In this document: positions 36,258 through 46,624 of the stretch, one piece after another
How the letters are laid out: every line of letters starts with the position of its first letter
How positions within the stretch are numbered: position 1 is the stretch's first letter
From: Trichosphaerium sp. ATCC 40318
Taxonomy: Eukaryota > Discosea > Flabellinia > Trichosidae
Reading direction: 5' to 3'
DNA length: 64,000 nt
Assembly (NCBI GenBank): GCA_038496445.1
Contig: JALMLS010000612.1
Coordinates: 744,001-808,000, forward strand
Program-made: the position numbers and the translations under genes
Notes under the pieces: generated by a model
What the model saw: the letters and a program-made list of their open reading frames with translations, nothing else
Databases searched by the model: none
What the model was told of the DNA's origin: nothing

Positions 36258-37398
36258 TTATGTATTATTGTCTTTATTCTCTTGTTCTTTCTTGGGAACG
36301 CGACCAATCAATTGTTGTGTAATATCGCCAAAAAAATCTTGTACATTTTCACCTGACTTTGATGACATCTCCATGTTCTGTAAATTCCTTGCATTACAGT
36401 ATTCTGTAGCCTACGTATACAGTAATGAGTATAACATACAATATCATTGATAATAATCACCTCTTCAAGTGTAACTTGGCGATCTTCTTCAACGTCTATT
36501 TTATTTCCAGCAACAAAAATTAAGCAGTCACCAACTTGGGATCTTAGCTCTTTATACCTTTATTAAAAACCGTCAAAAACATGCATATATTAATACCACA
36601 GTGTGTATAAAGCTATGCACAATATATCTGGTACAGCTGAGTACGCGTGGAACGTATATTTTCAAGAAAGAAAAAAAATGAACATAAGCCTTTTCGTACC
36701 AGTAGTTTACCTCGGTGAAACTCTCTTTAGATGTTATATCGTACACAAGAACAGCTGCATCTGCTACCCTATAGTATATTGGCATCATTGCTTTGAAACG
36801 TTCTTGTCCTGTAAAGGTGTCAACAAAGAAAAAATAAAAAACTGAGTTTTTTGGGGATCTGAGCTAAGATACTGTTGTGTAATATTGTTCATTTGGTTCG
36901 TACCAGCCTATTCAAGTATTAGTGATACTTTAAACATTGATTGGTGTAAGTTTGTATTTTAAAGTCGTTTTGTTTTTATATTTTATTTTAACAAAGGCGT
37001 ATGGCGTCTACGTACTGTATCCCACATTTCTATCGTCATCATTTTATTGTCCGGTGTTTTTATGGTTTTAGTTGAAAATACTGCACCAATGGTTGAATCA
37101 ACAGTTGGATGGAATACCTCTACGCATTGTTAGTTGTACAGTGAAACAATTAGAGTCTGTACGACTGATAACATTTTTAATGTACTAACGGTCAGAAAAT
37201 ACAGCCTGGTCGCTAGGAGTTGAATTGTAGCGTACCTTGAGAGTATCGCATGAGAATAGAGGTTTTCCCAACACCTGACTTCCCCAAAAAAACTATTTTG
37301 TACGTTTTAACATCTAGAGGAGATGCATGTCGTGTTTTGAAAGGTCGGAATCGCGCAGCGACTTGTTCGCTTGTTTCTTTATCGTTTAAGCACCCCAT
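36258..37398 (-). CDS. Rab-type small GTPase with N-terminal MGC and no C-terminal cysteine
   Basis: G1 (FLGKSGVGKTSILM), switch I Thr (DSTIGAVF), G3 (EMWDTAGQERFKAM), G4 (VAGNKID) and G5 (MSSKSG) are all present, with Rab-type phrases PIYYRVADAAVLVYDIT. The fold is Rab5/21/22-like. The protein starts MGCLNDKETSEQ and ends PKKEQENKDNNT, so the usual C-terminal double-cysteine for geranylgeranylation is absent, while Gly2-Cys3 could be myristoylated and palmitoylated as in plant ARA6/RABF1 and apicomplexan Rab5b. Residue 6 is Asp rather than the preferred Ser/Thr, so myristoylation is plausible, not certain. Six exons. It would act on early endosomes or the plasma membrane if it follows ARA6. 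Confidence 0.88.
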
Positions 37399-37546
37399 TG
37401 TATCAGAACACTCTTAATTTCGTTCGGGGAACCAGTATTAGCCGTATCTATTTAAATTTACGAATAAAAAGCGCTGTCGTTACTCAAAATACTGTCAGAG
37501 TCCACTAAATAAGTATAAAATACGTACAAACGCTCTGCTTCTTGCT

Positions 37547-37938
37547 ATGAAAGTTGTTTTGTGGCTATGTGGAATTCTGTGGACATTTTGGTATAATAGC
37601 TATCACTGAAGCCGATAAAACAACCTCTGTGTCTAATGCTTTTAATTTTACCCTTGTACGCGTACTAGTACAGCCTAATAATGTAACCTACATGTATTCA
37701 AAAAACCAAAAAGCAGTTCTATCAGTGAAAGGTAGAAACTAGTTTGTAAGCTAACCGTTGGCAGTTGTAAGGTGTTTATACGAGGTAACTCATTTAATGC
37801 ATGTTTTGACACGGCGAAGCCTGTAGCAAAACAAGTTCTGCACGTTTTCAAGTAAATACCGACCATTGGGTACATGATATCTACTGTGCGATATAAATAC
37901 TAGCCCGCTTGTGCTTACCACTTGAAAGGAATACATGA
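37547..37938 (+). CDS. Possible small secreted cysteine-containing protein
   Basis: An ATG at 37547 opens a hydrophobic start (MKVVLWLCGILW), but the long frame that follows (ITEADKTTSVSNAFNFTLVR, YMYSKNQKAVLSVK) is one base out. A very short intron (about 31 bp, from the GTGGAA at 37570) or another start is needed. Later exons joined through GT...TAG introns give VVRCLYE, then QNKFCTF and a stop near 37938. The product would be about 90 residues with three or four cysteines. It is head to head with the Rab gene. The structure is uncertain and it may not be a gene. Confidence 0.25.
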
Positions 37939-38102
37939 GTTTTCTCAAAGAAATACATGCCAAGAGTTCCAAATTAGCTAGTACTTCTTGAATATTAATC
38001 ACGTGCGTTGCCAAATATTTATGATCCCTATCATTCTTGCAAAAACAAGAAAGGAGCCAACATGTAATAGCAATCAAAAATATGACTGACAAGGGAAGCG
38101 GT

Positions 38103-38432
38103 TCACTTGAATGTTTTCAAAGTAGCATTTAGTACTTTTGCCATTTGGACTCTTTCTACTGTTTCTCTATCTGTTTTTTCATCTATAGGCTCTATTCTCT
38201 TATTAATCTCTATCATTGCATCTTGTACTTTATCATATAGTATCTCTCCTGTATCAGATAATAAACCTTCCCTTTTCAAGAGTGTATCCATTGCTGGAGT
38301 TCCTGTGGCTATACAAGAAGCACATGAAGAGTCATTAATAATTGCTAATAAAAAAGTTAGAATTAATGTTGCACAGATTTTGAAAGGTACCTTTAAGAAT
38401 GCTGTAGTTAATTTGTTTGGTATTGGAAACAT
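38103..38432 (-). CDS. Small membrane-anchored protein, unrecognised
   Basis: An intronless frame of 109 residues starts MFPIPNKLTTAFLK, has one hydrophobic stretch (ICATLILTFLLAII) followed by a Cys-x-x-Cys (SCASCIATG), and then a soluble helical tail rich in Glu, Lys and Asp (LSDTGEILYDKVQDAMIEIN, RETVERVQMAK). The opposite strand is open over almost the same span but would encode an unlikely Ser/Ile-rich product, so I favour this strand. No family recognised. Confidence 0.4.
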   Translation of the reverse strand: MFPIPNKLTTAFLKVPFKICATLILTFLLAIINDSSCASCIATGTPAMDTLLKREGLLSDTGEILYDKVQDAMIEINKRIEPIDEKTDRETVERVQMAKVLNATLKTFK

Positions 38433-38542
38433 TTACAATCCATTTAGGTAATGAAGTGAAGCCGAGACCTTATTTTTTTGGTTAATCATTAATTACACTA
38501 AAGAAAAAGTTCAATTTAAAAATAGATTTAAAAAAAACCAAA

Positions 38543-39639
38543 CTAAACAAAGTATAGGTTACCAGTGTCTATGTAATTGATACCATATCCATAACACCCA
38601 ATGATATCAATGCTGAGCAAATAATCTTTATGCATTTGCGCTTTGATAAGTGAGAAAGGCAGCAAAATACCTGTCTGCAGCGTTGCTATTTTTAGCAGAT
38701 TAATTTACTAATACATAGACTAAGTTATACTACCTCCCCATGGTATCATTTCACACTCTATAAAGGCTATATGCGTCAACACAGTATACTTTGTTCTTCG
38801 TAACTCTACAGATACTATCGTTAATGAATTATAAACTCGGATTTCTTGATAATGGATTAGGAAGAATATTTTTTAAAACACCTTTTAAAGCTTTGCTATT
38901 CTCGAATTGTGCAGGATCGTCAATTAACGGTAGTCTCCAGTACTCATCATACTCCCCATATCTACGTTGTGGTTTATAAGGAAAGCGCATTTTGCCTGTA
39001 AATAGCATAGTTCCTGGACATTTTGTAAATAGTACACAACGGCACTTTTTGTACCAATAACGCTGAGCGTGAAGCCGTCCAATTTCTTTTTTCGTATCTG
39101 CGAGCACAGTAAAACCAGTATTCAACCGTTTATTATTAAATTCAATGTACCGTTATTGAACTGACGTTTGGGAATACTCTGAAGAGCGCATGTAGCTTTT
39201 TAATGCCTTTGGGTATGTAAGGTGACAAATCGAGTTTTGTAGTACTTGAAACAATATACTCTTTCCAATACTTAGATACACGCATACAAGAGCGTTTAGA
39301 ACGTAAATTATCAACAAACGACAAGACATGATAAATAACCTCCGGTGGTAACTCTGGAAGAGGCACAGTACTCCGTGACCTTCTGTTACCCATAGCTACA
39401 CGCCTGTAAACACAAAACACAATCCAGTTTTTGACCGACAAAACACTGCATGTCAAAAACCACCTTTAATTAAACTGTCCCAAATTGATTCGTAGGTTTT
39501 GTTCTCTTTAGCCAATGCAATTATTTTGTCACTTATGAGACAGACTGACACTGTATATGACTGAACAGAAAGAATAAAACAAAGCAACATTTATGACAAG
39601 TGGGTAACATCTCTGTTGTATTCACGTATCTGTGCCATA
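38543..39639 (-). CDS. F-box protein
   Basis: The model starts MAQIREYNRD at 39639, passes DKIIALAKENKTYESIWDSL and reaches the F-box MGNRRSRSTVPLPELPPEV, then IYHVLSFVDNLRSKRSCMRV and SKYWKEYI. The C-terminal exons give RFPYKPQRRYGEYDEYW, a junction into ELRRTKYTVLTHIAFIECE, and IPWGGILLPFSL through GYGINYIDTGNLYFV at 38543. It presumably recruits a substrate to SCF. The C-terminal part looks like one compact domain of unknown type. The splice between the F-box exon and the next (about 39120) does not keep frame with the sites I tried, so that junction is uncertain. Confidence 0.65.
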
Positions 39640-39679
39640 AGAGCTATATCTACAATGAATTCTTAATTAAAAATTTTAT

Positions 39680-40976
39680 TTACAATGCATCTGCAGGGCG
39701 TCTATCATATCTAGATCCAATAAGACCTTCTTGCTCCTTCTAAAAAATTAGATCTTTCCCAGAACAAAAAATGATTGTTGGCCAAGTTTATACGTCTGAC
39801 GTACATCATTTATAGATAATTTGCCCTCTGTAGATACGTTACGACTTTTTAAAGCGTCAATGTGGTGTACTTGGTACACAATATACAATTCACGAAGTTC
39901 TGAGGCAAATGTTGCAACATACAGCAAAAATGATAAGCTTAAGCATATCTCGGCGCATGCATTGATTGTGACAAAGAGTTTTGTTAAATTTTGTGTCTTC
40001 GTGAATTGTCTAAGACATGCTACTGCAATAACTTGAAAATTAAGTCAAATACAAGTGGTATAAACAACCCTTTTGTTCAATAAAAAAAAAAGAAAAAAGA
40101 AGGAAAGAATAGAAGGTTGTGGATACATGGAATGAGTGTTAGTGTTGCAACTACCGCTATTGTACATCTCAATACTTTTAATATCCATGAAGCATATCCA
40201 AGCGCGAAGCCAAGTCGTAAATCAATGAAAATGTATATCTGCCACAATGTGTCACATTTCATGTCATATGGTTTTTCTGTTTTGATTGTTTTTTTTTTGA
40301 ATTTTTTTTTGTGAAAACAAATGCTCGTTAGGGACGTACCAATGATCCTCCAAAACAACATGCTATTGATACAACATGTGCATAGAACACAGCCTTAATA
40401 ATACAATGAGATTCTACGCCTATGATGGACGAAGAGGATAAACAACTTTCTAACCAATAAGCCGTACACTGTATTGAAATGATGCCGCACCAACGAGTGA
40501 TATAGCAACGAAGAATCCGAGTACGAGTTGAAAAAACGAAACTGACTTCAAAACTGTGAAACGCAGTTAATATTTGAGAATGGTAATTATTTGGAGATGT
40601 AGATAGTTGTAAGACAACGTACATGCGTCAGGTCTTTGTGAGAGCTTTTCTTTGTAAGCGAATAATGAGTGTAAATGTCTGTATCGACTCAAAACCATTA
40701 TAGATAGAATAAACGCTGTGACGGTGAGTCCGAGAGTGCCTATACAGCTTTCTGGTGCTTTATCAATTACGGAGCTAATGTAAGTTACATCTATTGTTCT
40801 TTTTAGTGTTTATTGATGCTGTAGAACGCACACTGATCCGATGACTTGCGATGAAACGCAATACCCCAACACGCGCCAATCGTTACGACAGGAACGATCA
40901 CTAGCATTATGGGAACCCATATCAAGCGCATACCAGACTTCCTGACAGACGCCATCCCATAATTACGGCTTGACAT
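39680..40976 (-). CDS. Frag1/DRAM/Sfk1-family six-span membrane protein
   Basis: The start MSSRNYGMASVRKSGMRLIW at 40976 leads into a hydrophobic span (VPIMLVIVPVVTIGACWG). The loop YVTYISSVIDKAPESC matches the family's conserved YISD...PPES luminal loop. Later spans include TLGLTVTAFILSIMVLS, FQLVLGFFVAISLVGAAS, AVFYAHVVSIACCFGG and a final LSFLLYVATFASELREL. The tail ends KEQEGLIGSRYDRRPADAL. Members work in lysosomes/autophagy (DRAM) or at the plasma membrane (Sfk1). The specific role cannot be chosen. About six introns. It lies 40 bp upstream of the F-box start on the same strand and 135 bp from the divergent WDR82 start. Confidence 0.75.
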
Positions 40977-41111
40977 TTGTTAAAGTATCTCGGAGTGCTT
41001 TAAACAAGCACAACCCTACAGAATAAAAAAAGCTACACCATTTTGTGCGTTCAATCAATTTCCTCAAAAAGTCATAACTTTTTGGAACCTCCAAGAACCT
41101 ACAATTGTAAC
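40977..41111. promoter_or_regulatory. Shared promoter between DRAM-like and WDR82 genes
   Basis: Only 135 bp separate two divergent start codons, so this segment must hold both promoters or the 5' UTRs. No clear TATA box is seen. Confidence 0.5.
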
Positions 41112-42967
41112 ATGGACGCCGCCACTCTTCAGTCCTTCCAATGCGCTTATGTATTTCAACATGTAAGCGTTTGTTTAATTAAATTATACTCAAAGCGCAT
41201 CTAATAGGAGGCACCAGTAAATTCTATAGATTTTTTACCCAATGGGCAGAAAGTAAGCACCCAATACGCATTTCTAGGCTTGTTATTTTTAAACTAATAA
41301 TTACGCTTATTAGATGGTTGTATCAACAAATAACGCTCAAAGTACGCGTATTTCAGCATCTTTAGCCTTTCTTACGTCAGACTAGTTATAACATACGACC
41401 CAAATGATTCAGAACCTGTGTAAGACTACTTTATATTACCTTGAATCGCCATCGAGTTGTTAACGGAATGTTTTAGTGAAAAGAGAAAGTTTTTCTGTAA
41501 AACGCACGGTGTACAAAATCTAAGGCTCACACACGCTCCGAATACGGTATTTAATAATCTCAAACTTGTATGGTTCGTCCTTAGTCATATATCTATCTAG
41601 GTGCTTACAGCAACAGACCCTAACTTTGATCGCATGGGAACAGGCACGTGGTTTTAAAAGTCTGAGCTTGAGATGTGTTACTTTTGTATGACATCTGATT
41701 ACTGACTCATTGTTCATCTGTAGATGCAATTCGATATTTGTCTTTGCATGATAATACTTATTTACGCATTTTCAGAGGTCATACTGACAAGTACACGCGG
41801 TTTTTATTTTTAGACGGCTGGAAGTAACAAAAGTTTTTTAGAGTTGTTGATTTGGATGTGTCACCAGTAAAAGATACATTTATATCAGCTAGTTTAGATG
41901 AGACAGTACGGTACGAATACTGCGATTGTACTGGTCATTATATAGCTCAGTTTTACTACAGGTTCTGGGATATCAGATCACCTAGCTGTGAGGTGCAATA
42001 TGACTTATTGTGGTGGTTGTAAACGCTCACTTTTCTTTTTTATCCAGGCAATTCTCAGACGTAAAGGGCGACCTTCTATTGCTTACGGTCCTCAGGGAAA
42101 AGTTTTTGCGTTTGCCACTGGTGTAAACACTATATTGATATACAATTTGGCAGAGTTAGCAAAGGTACAAGAAAATTTGCAAGTTTTTTGCTTTAGGTTT
42201 GTTTTTTTATTTACAAGAATTAGGGACCTTTTAATACAATCACAGTTGATGCTCCTACTCAATTATCATGGGCTGGAATCAAATTTAATAATACTGGAAA
42301 GTTAATAGTTACTTGGTCTACACAAGGACACGTGTTTGTACTTAACGCTTACTCTGGAGAGGCTGTACGTTGACAGGTTCTAAAAATTGACATGATTTTT
42401 TCCTCAAATTTCCACTGGAAAGTTTCTTTTGCAACGCTGTCACGTGAAAGGTCTTAGATAATTCTAAGGTGTTCCAATTTTCTTTGAATACTGAGTCTCA
42501 AGATATAATACCTGCATTACCACAAAGCGATTTAGAATTCACACCAGATGGCAGATTTTTATTGGCTGGTAAGTTGTACACCTAGTTAAAAGTGTTAATG
42601 TTTTTTTTTGCAGGTCATCATAGTGGTAATATACAAGTACGTCATTTGTAGTTGTGACTATATATTTCATAATAATAATACCTATTCTAGGTGTGGGATA
42701 CAGTCACGCACAATAAGGTACAATAACAGAGTAGCAATACAAAGAAGTTTTTTTCTGATTTATTTTTTTAGATTGCTGAATGGACAGGACATCCTGGACC
42801 AGTTCATGCTATAAAGTTCCATCCAAAGAGCATGCTTGTACGTTGTTATATATAAAAAATTTGTAAACAGCCATACAGTTAATGACGCATTGATTTAGGT
42901 AGCAGTAGCAGACTTGAACAACACACTGGCATATTGGATTCCAGCCAAACCTCAAAATACAGAGTAG
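41112..42967 (+). CDS. WD40 protein WDR82/Swd2
   Basis: WDR82/Swd2 is a seven-bladed propeller subunit of the Set1/COMPASS histone H3K4 methyltransferase and of termination/phosphatase complexes. The frame follows the family across about twelve exons: [19 protein letters not shown], then [54 protein letters not shown], the [11 protein letters not shown] blade, [17 protein letters not shown], the [19 protein letters not shown] blade, and [20 protein letters not shown] ending [10 protein letters not shown]. The conserved [11 protein letters not shown] and SP(V)xDTFIS(A)SLD phrases separate it from generic WD40 proteins. Confidence 0.9.
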
Positions 42968-43651
42968 CACGTTGTACCTTAGCTTGTATTTGTACCTTAA
43001 TATCAGTCAATAAACATAAAGTTCGCGTACATTCCACCGTTATAAAAGGCTTTTTGGTTGTGTGACATTCCTACGCGATTGAATCTTTCTTGCACACTAT
43101 GACAAAAGTTTTAAGTGTTTATTTGTTAGTAAACGATGTTGTTCGGTTTGGATAGACTTGACTTCTCAACTGCGTAGCCTACTTTTTAAACGCTACCTCC
43201 TATTTGTAGCAAGCACGTGGCTTTCTACTCTTAAAGTCACATTAATAAAGTGCGCCATTGGATACACTAATGGGATAGCTTGCAGAGTTGCACAAGGCTA
43301 CCTATGACCAACTGTCCAATACTAACACAAGTCACTGGCCCTCTTTTAAACGCAAACTTCCCTACGTCCAGGATTGATGGTACTACTGTGAGGTCCAATT
43401 ATTCATTACAGAGAACTGCTGAGGTGGTATTTTGAAGCTTGCGCACTAGGCTTTCACAACACGCAAAACCGGTGACAAGTGGCTATACAATGCCTCATAG
43501 CAGGGATAAAACGAAACAAAGGTAATAAATCATTATTAATACTCGTTTATGTTCCAGGTTTCTACCAAAACAAAATACTATCAAATATACAATAAAAAAA
43601 TAAGTCAATATACAAATTAAACGAGTCCATCTTTTGGGGGTGTGAAATAAA
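42968..43651. other. Convergent intergenic region
   Basis: About 680 bp between the WDR82 stop and the lysozyme-fusion stop. Contains one CACGTG (43214). I looked for tRNA-like arms here and found none. No supported gene. Confidence 0.5.
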
Positions 43652-45890
43652 TCATGAGCTTCTCTTGTAACAACAACGTATTTCTTTTCCTCCTGGACAG
43701 ATACCGATCTTGAACTGTTTTCCATGTTGTACGCAAGTATTAACATTCATACAAACACCTTGGAATCCATATGCATAACAAGTTTGATCGTTATCGAAAT
43801 TTCCAGCATAGTAGTTACCAAAATATAATCTGGCTTCTTGGACACGACGCCAAGTAAGACCAGCTACTCTTCGTCCTCTTACTTTGTTGAATAACACATA
43901 AGCCTTGGTGAGCTTGGCTATTTAAATGGATTAGATGAGCTACATGCGCGCGGAGAACAACAAACAAAGAAAAAAGTTGGTCAGCGCACCTTCATTTCTT
44001 TCGCCTGCGTTAACCAATTTGAGCACTGTTGATGTTTTGAATTGTTTTGTACCAATGTTGAATGCAAGTGAAACTAGCGAATTAAACTGGTTTTGGTTTA
44101 ATTTTTTAGTTACGAGTGTTCTAAAACAAACATCAGCAATTTGATGAGAAAATAACGAGAAAAAAAAAACGGTGTTCGAAAAAAAAAAGTGTGAGGTACC
44201 TCACAGCATTTGAGTATAACTCAATATCAAGACGAAGAATGTCTTCAGCTTGTCTGAGGGTTATGTGATCATTTGTCATCTTGATAGCGTAATTCTTAAT
44301 AAGGTAATAAGTAAAACGGACAATCAAGATTGAGGTTAAAGAAAAAAGCCGTACATGTCCTTTTGAAGTCATTCCTTTGATGTTTTGACAATCTTGAGCT
44401 CTACAACTGTGTCCGAAACCAATGATACGTGTACCACTTACACCATAGTAGAATGATGGTACGAACTTTTCTGTTCCACGCAAAAACTTGATACCAAAAG
44501 CATCAATGTACATTCGTGCGTTAACATTAGTTTTGACTATAGGTCTGTATTGTGTCAACTCTTCTTCTTTCTTATCAAAGTCTGGTTTCGTAGATCTACA
44601 ATAAAACGAATAAGAACAAATACACAACAAGAAAAAACACGTGAGTGACTCCATAAAAAGACCAAAAACAAACAAAAAAAAACGTTCAAAAGGCGAAAAA
44701 ACCTGAAGAATAAAGATTTTCTTCTAACTTTTCTTCATAAGTTTAAACTTGATGTTACGTACTTTTTTTGTATGCAACATTGGATGTTAGAAGGACCAGG
44801 ACAAAAACCAGGAGAAGGTACTCCTTTTTTAGAATAGCAATCAGAGGTTTTAATGCAAGAACCCTTGCTGCTACCAATAGTGCAAAAACCGTAGGTTGGC
44901 GCATTTGTAGGTCTTGGCTGCCAAGGTTTTTTTGTTGGGTTTGTTGGGTTTGTGGGTTTTGTAGCGCCACCACCGCTATTATCTTCATTATCACCATTGG
45001 ATTGTGAAAGAGGGACGCAAGGAGGTTCGCGAGCAAAGCCAGATGCAGGAGTTCTGAGAATGGCATTATCTGTTTCGCCATTTTCGGTCCATAAACCGTC
45101 TACTTTGATTTGTTCATTTGGGTGGTTGTAATTCCACAATACTTGAAAAACCCTGACAGATTCACCATTAATGCGTTCGCTTGGATTAGGACGAATGGAG
45201 TAATGTGGAACATCACGTGATCCCTTCCATACAAAACCCGCATTCCTTAAAGGATCTTTGACAGAGCTACACCAGCCACAACCCACATCAATGGCCATAC
45301 CAAGCATATGGTCACTGTAACCTACTCACGTACTTAGAACACCACTAGGGAATTAAAAAAAATGATAATACGCACCAGGTCTTGCTGCAAGTGAAATGCC
45401 GCAACTTCCTTGCCAATGCCAGAACAAAACAGATTGTGGAAAAGATCGGAGTCCTTGTGTTAAAGTAAAACGACCACCAGCGGCAGTAGCTCTTCTTAAT
45501 GCTTGTGCAGCACGCGGTTGAAGCCACCTAAAGGTGGTGAGTAGAAATACAGCATCAAAGGCACATACGGATAAGCACTTTCACCAAAGGTTAGGCCTGG
45601 AACATTTGCTATGTTTTCAAATACGCCTGGGAGCCTACACAAAGTATGCTTGATGAGTTGCTCGGTCAACCCTTTGACAACTATAGAACGGCAGGAGGGT
45701 CTAGGCCTTCTAAGAGCATCTATAGCAGCATAATATTAGTATACGCTAAAAACTAATAAAACGCGTATAGCTGCTACGTACACCACCCAACGGTTCCTGA
45801 GATTAACTGCGATTGCGTAGGTAGAGCAGTAGAGAGATGCATGAAAGCTAAAAAGCAAACACACAACCCTAACGTAATAGTTGTCTGCAT
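43652..45890 (-). CDS. Secreted bifunctional peptidoglycan hydrolase: M15 peptidase + GH24 lysozyme
   Basis: A signal peptide (MQTTITLGLCVCFLAFMHLS) is followed by an M15 (VanY/D-Ala-D-Ala-type) peptidase. Its landmarks are TLTQGLRSFPQS (Arg-Ser-x3-Gln), the zinc motif SDHMLGMAIDV (SxHxxGxAxD) and the second histidine in DVPHYSI. Next is a peptidoglycan-binding-like unit (SVRVFQVLWNYNHPNEQI, KVDGLW, TPASGF), a Pro/Thr linker (KPTNPTNPTKKPWQP) and a six-Cys module (CTIG...CIKTSDC...CPGPSNIQCC). Then comes a GH24 phage-type lysozyme: FLRGTEKFVPSFYYGVSG with the catalytic Glu, IIGFGHSC, and LNQNQFNSLVSLAFNIGTKQ. A second six-Cys module ends CPGGKEIRCCYKRSS. Such a pair of cleavages (glycan and peptide) fits killing or digestion of bacteria in phagosomes or outside the cell. 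About nine introns argue it is a settled nuclear gene. Confidence 0.85.
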
Positions 45891-46624
45891 GCGTTGCAAC
45901 TTTCGTTTTTTCTTTTTGTTTTTGGTGGAGTGGAGACTATATTCAGTAAGCGGCGGGCATTTTTGTAAATTGAAAGTTATTACGTACTATAGCGCTACCT
46001 GATACCTTTCTACCTCACTATAGTACCTTTAGGAATTGCGCTTACAGAATTCTTCTCCCTTAACTGAGAATTATGCTTAGCTTTGTCTGGTACCGTACCA
46101 TGAAACTCAATATTAGTAGTTCGACTTATAATGTCTGAACGTTAGCTATTTCAATAAGAACTACCTTTGGTTTTTCGAGAAGAGCGAAAATAACTTATCC
46201 AAGGGTGTTGTGACAAAGTAATACCTGAAAGGTTTTCGAAACACTTTGTGCACGAAAAGTGTACTCCACTAATTATTACGAGATTTTGGCGAAATTTGGT
46301 CTTTGTTGATTTGAAATCATCGCTTTAACTTTACCCTTCGCTAGCTATTACATTGTAGACATAAAGAGTTTTGTTTTGGGCTATGACTTGGTCATAAAGT
46401 AAAATAGCTTGCTCAAAGTTGTAGGGCACAATAAATTACGCCATCCACTGCAATATATAGAAAAAAACGGAATTAAACATACACCTCAAGTGAATAAAGA
46501 AAGTTTCAATTGAAAAAGGAAACAATGTCAACATAGCTATTGTACATCTTGTTTTAGTTTACACAACCTGTATTTCCGTCATCTCACTCGTAGTGAAGAT
46601 GAAAGAAAAAAGCATAAAAGGTTT
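45891..46624. other. Intergenic region
   Basis: About 730 bp upstream of the peptidoglycan hydrolase start and downstream of the TDP1 stop. AT-rich, no supported gene or RNA. Confidence 0.5.

Noticed and set aside
38107-38451. Plus-strand open frame of 114 codons opposite the 38103-38432 gene
   Set aside because: It encodes a Ser/Ile-rich product with no domain-like pattern, while the minus strand gives a natural anchor plus charged helical tail. Only one is likely real.
43495-43650. Extension of the lysozyme gene beyond 43652 suggested by an open minus-strand frame
   Set aside because: The second six-cysteine module ends cleanly at RCCYKRSS with a stop at 43652; the other frame has no continuity with it.
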